Origin: an uncultured Mediterraneibacter sp.
GTDB lineage: Bacteria; Bacillota; Clostridia; Lachnospirales; Lachnospiraceae
DNA: 64,000 nucleotides
NCBI RefSeq assembly: GCF_934330165.1
Contig: NZ_CAKRGI010000001.1
Location: forward strand, 1 to 64,000
Direction of reading: 5' to 3'
A program made the position numbers and the translations under genes. Of this stretch, positions 1-8,307 are shown piece after piece. Every line of letters starts with the position of its first letter. The stretch's first letter is position 1. The notes beneath the pieces are model-generated. The model was given only the letters and a program-made list of their open reading frames with translations. It was not told where the DNA came from and searched no databases.

Positions 1-152
1 GCACGAAGATTTCCACTTTCGAGTTACAAACGGTCAACGGGCTGAGGTAAAGCGGGCTCTGCACTGCGAAGGAATATTCTGATTTCTGCGTCCGATCCGC
101 TTTTAAAAAGTTAGCGGATCCTTTATAGCGTATCACCTCAGCAAATACAAAT
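1..152. other. Unassigned left edge
   Basis: No gene can be named here. On the plus strand one frame is open from the window edge to a TGA at 80-82 (26 codons) and could be the tail of a plus-strand gene, but it is too short to judge. An 8-bp inverted repeat (GATCCGCT at 94-101 with AGCGGATC at 113-120) could act as a transcription end for either side. A second pair, GCTGAGGT at 41-48 and ACCTCAGC at 136-143, encloses it, so a structured RNA is also possible. Confidence 0.25.
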
Positions 153-1691
153 TTATTTTACTAACAAAGATTTTCCACTCATTTCTTCTGGCTGCTGCAT
201 TCCCATCAGCTCAATCAGTGTCGGAGCGATATCTGCAAGGCATCCTCCCTCTCTCAGCTTATAAGCCGGATCAGCATTTACAAGGATGAACGGTACCGGG
301 TTTGTTGTATGAGCTGTGAACGGCTCACCTGTCTCCTCATCAATCAACTGTTCTGCATTTCCGTGGTCTGCACAAATAAACATCTGTCCGTCTACCTCTT
401 TCAGAGCTTCTACCGCTTTTCCTACGCACTCATCAACTGCTTCTACTGCCTTGATCGCTGCAGCCTGCACACCAGTATGTCCTACCATATCAGGGTTTGC
501 AAAGTTGATCACGATCACATCATAATTCTCAGACTTGATCGCCCCAACCAGCTTGTCACATACTTCATAAGCACTCATCTCCGGCTTCAGATCATAAGTA
601 GCAACTTTTGGAGATTTTACAAGGATTCTGTCCTCTCCCTCATTTGGCTCTTCCACTCCACCGTTAAAGAAGAACGTTACATGAGCATACTTCTCTGTCT
701 CAGCAATACGTGCCTGCTTCAGTCCATTATCTGCAAGGAACTGTCCGAACGTATTCGTAATAGACTCTTTTACAAATGCTACCATCTTATTTTCAATCGT
801 TGCATCATACTCAGTAAAGCATACGAAAGTTGTCTTAACTCTCTCTCCTCTGTCAAATCCGTCAAAGCTGTCGTCGCAGAATGTTCTTGTCAGCTCTCTT
901 GCTCTGTCAGGACGGAAGTTGAAGAACACTACAGAATCATTCTCTTTTACTGTAGCTTTAGCAGCACCGTCTTTTGTTACAACAAATGGTACAACAAACT
1001 CATCCGTTACATCTTCATCATAAGAAGCCTGGATTCCTGCTGTTGCTGACTCTGCTGTATTTCCTTCTCCTGCAACCAGTGCTTTATACGCTTTCTCCAC
1101 ACGATCCCAACGATTATCACGATCCATTGCATAATAACGACCGGATACGGATGCAACTTCACCTACACCGATCTCTTTCATCTTTTCTTCAAGCTGCTCT
1201 ACATACTCCTTGCCTGATGCCGGTGGTGTATCACGACCATCCAGGAAACAGTGTACATAAACCTTTTCGATTCCCTGTCTCTTTGCCAGTTCAAGGATTC
1301 CATAGATATGAGTAATATGACTGTGGACTCCTCCATCAGATACCAGTCCCATCAGATGCAGTGCAGAATCATTTTTCTTAACATTTTCGCAGGCCGCAAG
1401 AAGTGCCTTGTTCTCAAAAAAATCTCCATCTTCAATGGACTTCGTAATCTTTGTAAGCTCCTGATAAATGATACGTCCGGCACCCATATTCATATGTCCT
1501 ACTTCTGAGTTACCCATCTGTCCATCCGGAAGACCTACAGCAAGTCCACTGGCATTTCCTTTTACGAACGGACACTCTGCCATCAGTTTATCCATAACCG
1601 GAGTATTCGCAAGTGCTACTGCATTGCCCTCCGTCTTATCTCTTAATCCATATCCATCTAAAATCATCAATACGGTTGGTTTTTTGCTCAT
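153..1691 (-). CDS. gpmI: 2,3-bisphosphoglycerate-independent phosphoglycerate mutase
   Basis: Interconverts 3- and 2-phosphoglycerate in glycolysis; a cytosolic enzyme using two Mn ions of the alkaline phosphatase superfamily. The 512-residue product has the usual family length. The N-terminal LDGYG motif (11-15) and the catalytic serine in GNSEVGHMNMGAGR (Ser62) are present, as are the late metal motifs NPDMVGHTG and ADHGNAEQ. The ATG at 1691 is chosen over an in-frame start 45 bases upstream because AAAGGAG lies directly before it and family homology begins there. It has its own sigma-A-like promoter at 1742-1770. It belongs functionally with gap-pgk-tpiA at 7.5-10.8 kb but is separated from them by regulatory and accessory genes. 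Confidence 0.97.
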   Translation of the reverse strand: MSKKPTVLMILDGYGLRDKTEGNAVALANTPVMDKLMAECPFVKGNASGLAVGLPDGQMGNSEVGHMNMGAGRIIYQELTKITKSIEDGDFFENKALLAACENVKKNDSALHLMGLVSDGGVHSHITHIYGILELAKRQGIEKVYVHCFLDGRDTPPASGKEYVEQLEEKMKEIGVGEVASVSGRYYAMDRDNRWDRVEKAYKALVAGEGNTAESATAGIQASYDEDVTDEFVVPFVVTKDGAAKATVKENDSVVFFNFRPDRARELTRTFCDDSFDGFDRGERVKTTFVCFTEYDATIENKMVAFVKESITNTFGQFLADNGLKQARIAETEKYAHVTFFFNGGVEEPNEGEDRILVKSPKVATYDLKPEMSAYEVCDKLVGAIKSENYDVIVINFANPDMVGHTGVQAAAIKAVEAVDECVGKAVEALKEVDGQMFICADHGNAEQLIDEETGEPFTAHTTNPVPFILVNADPAYKLREGGCLADIAPTLIELMGMQQPEEMSGKSLLVK

Positions 1692-1741
1692 TCCAAAATC
1701 TCCTTTGCATTTAGATTGTCTAATTTTTAACTCCACAGCCT

Positions 1742-1770
1742 ATTGTACTAGTTTTAGCACAATTTTGCAA
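1742..1770 (-). promoter_or_regulatory. gpmI promoter
   Basis: Minus-strand TTGCAA (1765-1770) and TACAAT (1742-1747) are separated by 17 bp, a good sigma-A match placed about 50 bp before the gpmI start. Seen in sequence; activity is inferred. Confidence 0.6.
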
Positions 1771-1832
1771 GACAGACCACCGAACAAATATATCCGAAAA
1801 ATAACAGGATTTCATTCCGGTTCAAGTAAAAA

Positions 1833-2816
1833 TCACCACTCCATCGTTGTCTCTCTTACCACAAGGCTCACATCAAATATATTTTTCTTCTGACAGGGCT
1901 GCCCTTCTACACATTTCTCTATGATCTGTGCCGCAGCAGTTCCCATTTCCCGAATTGACTGGTGGATTGTCGTCAATTCCGGGGTAAATATCTGCCCGAA
2001 TTTTACATCATCAAATCCGATCAGCTGGATCTCCTGCGGAATTTTTTTCCCCCTTCTGATAAGTTCTTTATACACAGCCATCGCGATCATATCATTTCCT
2101 GCAATAACCCCGTCCACATCAGGGTATCGTTCCAGCATTTTTCCTGCAGCCCGGATTCCATCTTCATATACATAGGTACAATCCACAGACTGCTCTTCCA
2201 GCCCGTATTTTTCACAGACCGCAAAATAACCTCTGTATCGCTCATTTCCACTGGAATAGCCTGACGGTTCTTTCAGACACACAATATTTTTGCATCCGCA
2301 CTGTACCAGATGCTCTGCCGCCAGATACCCTCCTTTATAATGATCCGATTTTACAACCGCTTTTTCATTTACATTCTGCAAAGTCCGGTCTACAAGAACA
2401 ACCGGAACCGGACAGGTCTTCAATACTTTTCCTGTATCCACACTGTTGGTCATGATAATGACTCCATCTGCTTTCATCTGTACCAGCATCTGAATATTCT
2501 GCATCTCTTTTTCTGCATTATTCCCTGAACTGCACAGAAGCATTCTGTAACCATTCTGGAATGCCTCATCCTCCACTGCCTTTGCCAGTTCGCTGAAAAA
2601 GGGATTTTCAATATCCGGTACGATCACTCCGATGATCTTTGAGGACTTTTTATATAAAGCACGAGCAAGCTCATTCGGACAAAATCCGGTCTTTTCTATT
2701 GCAGCCTCCACCCGCTGTCTTTTTTCTTCATTTACATTCGCTGTTCCATTCATGACTCTGGAAACGGTCGCAGGTGATACTCCGGCAATCTTTGCCACAT
2801 CTCTGATACTTGTCAT
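1833..2816 (-). CDS. LacI-family transcriptional regulator (probable ribose/sugar repressor)
   Basis: A 327-residue regulator with the LacI architecture. The N-terminal helix-turn-helix (residues about 2-55) contains DVAKIAGVSPATVSRVMNG followed by the hinge helix region. It is followed by a periplasmic-binding-protein-like effector domain with IGVIVPDIENPFF and, late, IGFDDVKFGQIFTPELTTIHQ. It likely binds a sugar and controls nearby transport or catabolic genes. The next minus-strand gene upstream is ribokinase, whose promoter carries a TGAAA-N4-TTTCA inverted repeat, so RbsR is the best guess. A transposon relic now lies between the two genes. The effector specificity cannot be read from sequence. 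Confidence 0.9.
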   Translation of the reverse strand: MTSIRDVAKIAGVSPATVSRVMNGTANVNEEKRQRVEAAIEKTGFCPNELARALYKKSSKIIGVIVPDIENPFFSELAKAVEDEAFQNGYRMLLCSSGNNAEKEMQNIQMLVQMKADGVIIMTNSVDTGKVLKTCPVPVVLVDRTLQNVNEKAVVKSDHYKGGYLAAEHLVQCGCKNIVCLKEPSGYSSGNERYRGYFAVCEKYGLEEQSVDCTYVYEDGIRAAGKMLERYPDVDGVIAGNDMIAMAVYKELIRRGKKIPQEIQLIGFDDVKFGQIFTPELTTIHQSIREMGTAAAQIIEKCVEGQPCQKKNIFDVSLVVRETTMEW

Positions 2817-2834
2817 TCTTTTTATTTTCCGTTA

Positions 2835-3360
2835 CTGAAAACTTATAAAAAGTTATAAACTTCTATGTTCCATTCCTACTTCAACGAGTATTCTTTTGAT
2901 GATATAAATATCTATCTACTCACACGTTCTTGTACTCTCCATAGGCGTAAATTCCAAACTAACGTATCCGTACATATTTGCACGAACGTTTCAGTGTTAG
3001 CTTGCAAAGCATTCTCCATAAGCCTTGAGGATGTTGGTTAATCTGTGATTTCATTTTAATAAAAGTTTTTCCTTTTTGATTACATTATTGGTTTTGCAGT
3101 AACTTTCCCCTTCCTTATTTTTCTCGTAAGAACGAGAGAGACTACGCTGTGATCTGCGTCTTTATTTTTCTAGTTTCTTTACTTTCTGACTCTTATTGAT
3201 GTTCTTATATTTAACAGCATCAGAACAGACAGCCAGATCTTTGATTCCTAAGTCTATGCCGACTCCATCATCATTAAGGATTTGCAAGTCTTACCCAATT
3301 CAGTATTATCAATAATCTCAATCTGTCTGTAACCCGTTACATAACTTTTATTATATTTCT
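2835..3360 (-). pseudogene. Decayed TnpB (IS605/IS1341-type OrfB) relic
   Basis: Reading the minus strand gives recognisable TnpB pieces. First comes a stretch containing SYVTGYRQIEIIDN. After a one-base frameshift near 3293 it continues as GVGIDLGIKDLAVCSDAVKY, which carries the RuvC-I aspartate, and then KNINKSQKVKKLEK. The reading continues in the same frame as RRRSQRSLSRSYEKNK and NHRLTNI through two in-frame stops. Beyond this the frame jumps to what looks like the C-terminal tail (SLEFTPMEST, then LVEVGMEHRSL). The middle of the protein, with RuvC-II, RuvC-III and the zinc finger, is missing, as is most of the N-terminus. It is therefore a dead, internally deleted copy ending about 20 bp before the LacI-type gene. 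No tnpA was seen. Confidence 0.8.
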
Positions 3361-3406
3361 TTGTCTATTTTTTGTCAATCTGATGTCCTGATTTTTTCCT
3401 GTATAA

Positions 3407-3448
3407 ATGCAGATGCACAGGCAGGACTTCCCGTCTGTGCATCTGCAT
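3407..3448 (-). terminator. Hairpin downstream of ribokinase
   Basis: Perfect 14-bp inverted repeat (ATGCAGATGCACAG at 3407-3420 with its complement at 3435-3448) and a 14-base loop, 45 bp after the rbsK stop. There is only a weak T stretch on the minus strand, so it is a probable terminator or 3' stabiliser. Confidence 0.55.
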
Positions 3449-3492
3449 TCAACTTATTTTATGGACGATGAATCTCTAAATATCATTTTTTC

Positions 3493-4437
3493 TTATTTGG
3501 TGATCAATTCCATTTCTACCGGGATCTCCTTTTCAACACTTTCACCATTCAGGATTTTCAGTGCTGTCTCTACTTCTTCTGCTGTCGGCATTCCTGTCTG
3601 TGCTCCAAATTTTTCTGTAGACAGACTTGCTGCCACATTTGCATAGGCAAGTGCATCTTCTATCGCCTTTCCTTCTGCAATCTGCACCGAAAAAGCACCA
3701 TTCAGCGTATCTCCCGCTCCTGTCGTATCTACAACCTGTGCTTTTCTTGCCGGAACATTCAGAATCTGTCCATCCTTAAGACACGTTGAAACACCTCTTG
3801 ATCCCTGGGTAATGACCAGTTTTTCCGGGTACTTTCTCAACAGATCTTCTGTACTTAATTCATCACCGAAAATCAGCACTGCTTCATGTTCATTTGGTGT
3901 CACATAAGTCACCTTATCAATAATTTCCATCGGGACTGCTGCAGCAGGTGCGGGATTCAGAACAATTTTGATCCCTTTTTCATAACAAAACTCGATCACA
4001 TAATGAACCGTCTCTAATGGAATTTCATGCTGAAGCACTACCATATCAAATTTCTCAAGTTCTGATTTAATGCTGTCAATATAGGCTCTGTCTACCTTGC
4101 CATTTGCTCCCGGTACAACGATGATCGTATTGTCATTGTCTCCGACCGTAATCATTGCGATACCCGTCGGAACGCCTTTCAGAATCTGAATATGTTCTAT
4201 TCCGACTCCGACTGCTTTCAGATTTTCCAGCATTTTTTCTCCATTGCTGTCGTCTCCAACACATCCAAACATCTCCACCTCTGCACCAAGCTTCGCCATT
4301 GCTACTGCCTGATTCGCCCCTTTTCCTCCTGGAATATAAGAAAGGGAGCTTCCCATCAGTGTCTCACCCTTTAAAGGGATTCTCTCCGCAGTAACTGTCA
4401 TATCCGTATTGATACTTCCTACAACTGCAAGCCTCAT
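3493..4437 (-). CDS. rbsK: Ribokinase
   Basis: Phosphorylates D-ribose at O5 with ATP to feed the pentose phosphate pathway; cytosolic PfkB-family sugar kinase. The 314-residue product has the usual length. It shows the N-terminal VVGSINTDM strand, the substrate motif GGKGANQAVAMAKLGA (37-52), NPAPA near 161, and the PfkB signature DTTGAGD (237-243) with the catalytic aspartate and anion hole. It is a single gene between two hairpins, with no ribose transporter alongside. A strong promoter and a LacI-type operator lie just upstream. Other pentose or nucleoside kinases of the family are possible, but the motif pattern fits ribokinase best. Confidence 0.92.
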   Translation of the reverse strand: MRLAVVGSINTDMTVTAERIPLKGETLMGSSLSYIPGGKGANQAVAMAKLGAEVEMFGCVGDDSNGEKMLENLKAVGVGIEHIQILKGVPTGIAMITVGDNDNTIIVVPGANGKVDRAYIDSIKSELEKFDMVVLQHEIPLETVHYVIEFCYEKGIKIVLNPAPAAAVPMEIIDKVTYVTPNEHEAVLIFGDELSTEDLLRKYPEKLVITQGSRGVSTCLKDGQILNVPARKAQVVDTTGAGDTLNGAFSVQIAEGKAIEDALAYANVAASLSTEKFGAQTGMPTAEEVETALKILNGESVEKEIPVEMELITK

Positions 4438-4490
4438 TTTTCTTTCTCCTTCATTTTATAATCTATTTCCTAGCTTTTTTCTTCATTTTT

Positions 4491-4504
4491 TGAAACCCAT
4501 TTCA
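4491..4504. promoter_or_regulatory. LacI-type operator before ribokinase
   Basis: TGAAACCCATTTCA is a perfect TGAAA-N4-TTTCA inverted repeat lying just downstream of the rbsK -10 box, where bound repressor would block initiation. LacI-family operators are usually short palindromes of this kind. The likely ligand is the regulator at 1833-2816. Confidence 0.5.
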
Positions 4505-4515
4505 TATCTAATTTC

Positions 4516-4545
4516 ATTATAGGTATCCTTTTCTTTTTTTGTCAA
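4516..4545 (-). promoter_or_regulatory. rbsK promoter
   Basis: Minus-strand consensus TTGACA (4540-4545) and consensus TATAAT (4516-4521) with an 18-bp spacer. This is a strong sigma-A promoter for ribokinase, which fits a repressed, inducible gene. Confidence 0.75.
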
Positions 4546-4598
4546 TACGATTTGTAATATTTGTTGGCTTTGCATATTTTCCTTTTATACATAGAAAA

Positions 4599-4641
4599 AA
4601 CTGACAGTATTGTAATTCTTTTCAATACAATACTGTCAGTT
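4599..4641 (-). terminator. Intrinsic terminator of the 4.7-6.2 kb operon
   Basis: Perfect 16-bp inverted repeat AACTGACAGTATTGTA (4599-4614) with its complement at 4626-4641, followed on the minus strand by a run of Ts. It ends the operon whose last gene stops at 4668. Confidence 0.8.
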
Positions 4642-4667
4642 CATCATTCGCCGACAATCTATGGTTT

Positions 4668-5531
4668 TTAAAAATTCTTTTCTAAATAGTTTGCCATTGA
4701 AAAATAAGCACATGTCCTGCTATAGTTAGCAGATAATTTTGCATATTGAGCAGTTTGCTCTGTATTCGCTTCTGTTCTTCTCAATGTAGATAACATTTTT
4801 TGATTTTGGTCAATCATAGTTTGATTTCTGGCTTCCTGTCTATGTTGATTAAAAATAATAGCTTGATTTTGCTTTATAATATAATCCAATCTTTCTACTA
4901 TTTTCTTTATTCCATAATCTATATGTTCATGTAATAATGTTTCTGATAATGACGCAGATGATGTAGACATATAATCATATATATAAATAAGTGCCGGCAA
5001 GTTTCTATATGGTTTTGCCAAAATATTCTGATCATAATAATTCTTTTTCAACTCATACACTTTTCTATATTCTGACTGGATATAAGTTTCTTTCTTTTTC
5101 CAATTGCTTTTCACCTGATTAATCAGCTCTTGATTATCAGCAATCCTTTTTTCCTCTCTTGCATTATTTTTTTGAGCTTCATCCCTTTTTCGACTATTTT
5201 CAAGTACGCCACTGATAACTGCAAATAAGAAAACTATCCCCATAAACCAAAAAAAGATTGCAACGCCAAAGAAACAATAATTCCATAACTGAAGTGCAAC
5301 TAATTTCTTTAACCAATTGCAAAAATATCCCATCAGAAAACATACTCCACATCCCATCAACACTCCAAAAATCGGTTCTTCAATTTCCGACATGAATTTA
5401 CCGTTTTCTAAACTGTCCAGTACCTGCTCATAATCCTTTTTTTCTTCTTGATAAAGCTTTTCTATCCTACGTGCAGCAATTTCCAGATCTCTTAAATCTC
5501 TTATATATAAGATTAATGCTTTTCTATTCAT
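4668..5531 (-). CDS. Hypothetical membrane protein with coiled coil
   Basis: A 287-residue protein of no recognised function. The N-terminal 45 residues are charged and helical (DLRDLEIAARRIEKLYQEEK), then come two hydrophobic segments at about 55-80 and 85-112 that should cross the membrane. Next is a long charged coiled-coil-like stretch (115-165), then a cytosolic C-terminal helical region rich in Gln and Asn (KIVERLDYIIKQNQAI and onward). Similar two-helix proteins with a YRNLPALIYIYDYM-like motif occur in Firmicutes accessory regions, as I recall, without a known job. It ends a three-gene operon and is unusually AT-rich for this window. Confidence 0.8.
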   Translation of the reverse strand: MNRKALILYIRDLRDLEIAARRIEKLYQEEKKDYEQVLDSLENGKFMSEIEEPIFGVLMGCGVCFLMGYFCNWLKKLVALQLWNYCFFGVAIFFWFMGIVFLFAVISGVLENSRKRDEAQKNNAREEKRIADNQELINQVKSNWKKKETYIQSEYRKVYELKKNYYDQNILAKPYRNLPALIYIYDYMSTSSASLSETLLHEHIDYGIKKIVERLDYIIKQNQAIIFNQHRQEARNQTMIDQNQKMLSTLRRTEANTEQTAQYAKLSANYSRTCAYFSMANYLEKNF

Positions 5532-5545
5532 TTTTCATCCCTTTA

Positions 5546-5875
5546 TTACAGCTTTTGAAAAGATTTTATTGTTAAGCCTTTATATTCTAAAATTCCTTCA
5601 TCCCCAACAGTAATAAATACCTTATATCCCTGAAAATTTCTTAATCGCAAACGCTCTCCATTTTCACATTCCACGATATACCATTCGGCTCCTGCATTTG
5701 ACTGCTTCTCTAAAATTTTTACTTTTCTTCTAATTGCCTCTTTTGAATCATCTTTTGTTCTCAATATAAAATTGGCTGCAATTACTACTAACATAAGAAT
5801 TACCAAAATCGCAAAAATTACAGGAAAAGCTTCTCCAAATTTATCTACTCCTGAATTATCAATTCTAACTGTCAT
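5546..5875 (-). CDS. Small membrane protein, DUF2500-like
   Basis: A 109-residue protein with one membrane helix at about 16-38 (FAILVILMLVVIAANFIL), a basic linker, and a soluble beta-rich C-terminal domain. That domain contains EWYIVECENGERLRLRNF and VGDEGILEYKG, which resembles the DUF2500 pattern of small membrane-anchored proteins; the family match is from memory. It sits in the middle of the three-gene operon, 14 bp before the next gene. Function unknown. Confidence 0.75.
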   Translation of the reverse strand: MTVRIDNSGVDKFGEAFPVIFAILVILMLVVIAANFILRTKDDSKEAIRRKVKILEKQSNAGAEWYIVECENGERLRLRNFQGYKVFITVGDEGILEYKGLTIKSFQKL

Positions 5876-5890
5876 CTTCTTCTCTCCCCT

Positions 5891-6169
5891 TTAATCTTTT
5901 TTCCTTATTACAAGTGACAAAACAAATCCAATCCCAGTTACTCCACTAAGACCATAAAAAAGCTTTCCACTTGACTGCAATATTTCATACTTTCGCTGAT
6001 TTCCACCAAGTGTTCCTGTCTCATTCGATACAAATTCTCCATCAACCATTGTTCCAAAACTGACTTCTATTCCTTTTTGGGTTTCTGCAGTTTTTCCATA
6101 CAAAGCTCCCATTAAGAGAAAACTTATAGTCAAAACTAACATAAGAACTGCTATAATTTTTCTATTCAT
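5891..6169 (-). CDS. Small two-helix membrane protein
   Basis: A 92-residue product with an N-terminal hydrophobic helix (residues about 4-22), a short polar extracellular-looking loop containing GTMVDGEFVSNETGTLGGNQRKYE, and a second helix near 65-86 ending in basic residues. The start at 6169 is preferred over an upstream in-frame start at 6217, because a GGGAGG-type ribosome site precedes it and the upstream extension overlaps the -10 box. First gene of the operon, divergent from the XRE regulator. Function unknown. Confidence 0.7.
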   Translation of the reverse strand: MNRKIIAVLMLVLTISFLLMGALYGKTAETQKGIEVSFGTMVDGEFVSNETGTLGGNQRKYEILQSSGKLFYGLSGVTGIGFVLSLVIRKKD

Positions 6170-6208
6170 CTTTTCCCCTCCCTTCGTTTTTACTTTTGTA
6201 CTTACTTT

Positions 6209-6236
6209 ATTATACATTTTATTTTTCTTTTTTCAA
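6209..6236 (-). promoter_or_regulatory. Promoter of the three-gene membrane operon
   Basis: Minus-strand TTGAAA (6231-6236) and TATAAT (6209-6214), 16-bp spacer, 40 bp before the first gene. Confidence 0.65.
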
Positions 6237-6242
6237 TACTTA

Positions 6243-6260
6243 TAACTAAAGTTTTAGTTA
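6243..6260. promoter_or_regulatory. Palindrome in the divergent promoter region (probable XRE operator)
   Basis: TAACTAAA-GT-TTTAGTTA is a perfect 8-bp inverted repeat between the membrane-protein operon and the XRE gene, just upstream of the minus-strand -35 box. A related half site occurs near 6274-6286. Such palindromes between divergent genes are usual binding sites for the local XRE protein. Confidence 0.5.
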
Positions 6261-6320
6261 TTACCTTCTTTAATTTTAGTGTTTAGCTACATTATAATGA
6301 TTCGAAAGTAGGTGATTAAC

Positions 6321-6647
6321 ATGGCTATTAATTACAAAACTCTCGGAGATCGCATAAAAACCAAGCGAATTTCTCAAGGTATTACTCAAGAAAAATTTGC
6401 AGAACATATGGACGTTTCTGTTGGCTATATCAGCCAGTTAGAGCGAGGCATATCGAAAGTCAGTCTTGAGCGGTTAGTTTCCATTTCCGAATATTTTAAT
6501 TGCAATATAGATTTCTTTATAGATGGAATTAATTCCAATACTGAACACTATCTAGCTCAGGATTTCGAAGAACTCTATGCTCAACTTTCTTCTCATGAGA
6601 AAAATATCTTAAAAATTTTATTACAAGAATATATTCACAACCGCTAA
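6321..6647 (+). CDS. XRE-family helix-turn-helix regulator
   Basis: A 108-residue DNA-binding protein. Residues about 7-62 form a Cro/CI-type helix-turn-helix (LGDRIKTKRISQGITQEKFA, then VGYISQLERGISKVS). The remaining 45 residues are helical and may mediate dimerisation. The ATG at 6321 is chosen because AGGTGA lies 7 bases upstream; a GTG at 6312 is the alternative. A TATAAT at 6293-6298 gives a plausible promoter. It is divergent from the membrane-protein operon and probably controls it through the palindrome at 6243-6260. Confidence 0.88.
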   Translation: MAINYKTLGDRIKTKRISQGITQEKFAEHMDVSVGYISQLERGISKVSLERLVSISEYFNCNIDFFIDGINSNTEHYLAQDFEELYAQLSSHEKNILKILLQEYIHNR

Positions 6648-6704
6648 ATAAAATGTAAGGCGTAGCACTAAATCAAAATTAGTACTACGCCTTACATTTT
6701 ATTT
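6646..6704. terminator. Bidirectional terminator
   Basis: A near-perfect stem of about 25 bp (6646-6670 with 6680-6704) with A-runs on the 5' side and T-runs on the 3' side. It serves the XRE gene on the plus strand and mtnN on the minus strand. Confidence 0.85.
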
Positions 6705-6725
6705 CTCCCGTCTATTTTCCCGTCC

Positions 6726-7418
6726 TTAGATCATCGGCAGTAATTCTCTCATCAGATTTACACTATGTGTGATTGCCTTTTTCTCAAAGGTCGGATAGTC
6801 AACCTGTGCTGTTCCGTCTGCCTTATCTGAAATTGCTCTGATAATAACATACGGAATGTGATTCAGATATGCTCCATGTGCGATTGCTGCACCTTCCATT
6901 TCAGTACATTTTGCCTGAAAATTTTCAACAATCCGATCTTTTACTTCCTTTTTGGAAATAAACTGATCACCACTCGCAACTCTTCCCATAAAGGTGCGGA
7001 TCTCCGGATTTGCCTTTTTATTTGCCTGCATTGCTTTTTCAGCAAGTTCCTTATCTGCCGGAAATGCAAATACATCCATTCTCGGAACCTGTCCGACCGG
7101 ATCGCCCAATGCACTTACATCCATGTCATGATGCACTGCATCTGTAGAGATTACGATATCGCCAATATTGATCTCTGCATCCAAAGAACCTGCCACGCCC
7201 GTATTGATCAACTCATCAACATGATAACAATCTGCAAGAATCTGCGTACAGATCGCCGCATTTACTTTACCAATTCCGCTCTGCACAACTACAGCATCTT
7301 TTCCATAAAGCTTTCCTTTGTAGAATTTCATAGATGCTTTTTCATTCATCTCACATTCCTGCATATCCGCAATTAACTCACGGACTTCCTCTTCCATTGC
7401 ACCGATAATTCCTATCAT
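6726..7418 (-). CDS. mtnN: 5'-methylthioadenosine/S-adenosylhomocysteine nucleosidase
   Basis: Cleaves adenine from methylthioadenosine and S-adenosylhomocysteine, clearing by-products of SAM use and supplying S-ribosylhomocysteine. The 230 residues match family length. It shows the N-terminal IGAMEEEV with a conserved glutamate, NTGVAGSLD, GDQFI, the EMEGAA motif that binds ribose, and SDKADG with the catalytic aspartate. It follows the tpiA terminator with only 116 bp between genes and no clear promoter of its own, so it may rely on readthrough. Confidence 0.96.
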   Translation of the reverse strand: MIGIIGAMEEEVRELIADMQECEMNEKASMKFYKGKLYGKDAVVVQSGIGKVNAAICTQILADCYHVDELINTGVAGSLDAEINIGDIVISTDAVHHDMDVSALGDPVGQVPRMDVFAFPADKELAEKAMQANKKANPEIRTFMGRVASGDQFISKKEVKDRIVENFQAKCTEMEGAAIAHGAYLNHIPYVIIRAISDKADGTAQVDYPTFEKKAITHSVNLMRELLPMI

Positions 7419-7438
7419 ATTTTTGCTTCTCCTTTGAT

Positions 7439-7483
7439 AAAAGGCTATTCAACCGGTAATCTTTACCAAATCAAATAGCCTTT
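7439..7483 (-). terminator. Terminator-like hairpin after tpiA
   Basis: AAAAGGCTATT (7439-7449) pairs with AAATAGCCTTT (7473-7483) around an inner stem (GGTAA with TTACC), 52 bp beyond the tpiA stop. A T-rich tract follows on the minus strand. Confidence 0.6.
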
Positions 7484-7534
7484 CTGCTTATATATAAGCT
7501 TACTTTTTATTAACTTTACACAAAATTATTCGGC

Positions 7535-8284
7535 TTATTTATAATTTACGATCTTACCAAAATCAGCCTTCAGAGATGCTCCACCTACAAGACCACCATC
7601 GATATCTGCCTGCGCAAATAACTCCGGAGCTGTAGCAGCATTTACAGATCCGCCATACTGGATACGGATTGCTTCTGCTGTAGCTTCATCATAAACTTCT
7701 GCGATGCATGCACGGATACCTGCACAAACTTCCTGTGCCTGCTCTGTTGTAGCTGTCTTTCCTGTTCCGATTGCCCAGATTGGCTCATAAGCGATTACTG
7801 CTGTCTTAGCCTGATCTGCTGTGACTCCCTGGAATCCAACTTTAACCTGCTGACGGATGAAGTCCATTGTTACACCCTGCTCTCTCTGCTCAAGAGTTTC
7901 TCCGCAGCACATGATCGGTGTGATACCATGCTCAAATGCTTTCAGGACTTTCTTATTAACATCCTCATTTGTCTCACCGAAGTAATCTCTTCTCTCTGAA
8001 TGACCGAGAACTACATATTTAACACCTGCATCTACAAGCATATTCGGAGAAATTTCGCCTGTATAAGCTCCGCTTTCCTCAAAATACATATTCTCAGCAC
8101 CAACCTGGATATTGGTTCCTTTTGCAGCCTCTACAACCGGTACAATATCGATAGCCGGTACACAGAATACTACATCAACTTCCTCGTTCGCAACGAGCGG
8201 CTTCAACTCTTCTACAAGTGCTACTGCCTCGCTTGGAGTCTTATTCATTTTCCAGTTTCCTGCAATAATTTTTTTTCTTGCCAT
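7535..8284 (-). CDS. tpiA: Triosephosphate isomerase
   Basis: Interconverts dihydroxyacetone phosphate and glyceraldehyde 3-phosphate. The 249-residue TIM barrel has the standard length. It shows the active-site lysine in GNWKMNK (Lys12), the histidine in LGHSERR, the catalytic glutamate and hinge in [12 protein letters not shown], and the phosphate loop GGASL near the end. Third gene of the gap-pgk-tpiA operon, separated from pgk by a 139-bp structured spacer. Confidence 0.98.
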   Translation of the reverse strand: MARKKIIAGNWKMNKTPSEAVALVEELKPLVANEEVDVVFCVPAIDIVPVVEAAKGTNIQVGAENMYFEESGAYTGEISPNMLVDAGVKYVVLGHSERRDYFGETNEDVNKKVLKAFEHGITPIMCCGETLEQREQGVTMDFIRQQVKVGFQGVTADQAKTAVIAYEPIWAIGTGKTATTEQAQEVCAGIRACIAEVYDEATAEAIRIQYGGSVNAATAPELFAQADIDGGLVGGASLKADFGKIVNYK

Positions 8285-8307
8285 TGTTCTATCTCCTTTT
8301 CCATATT

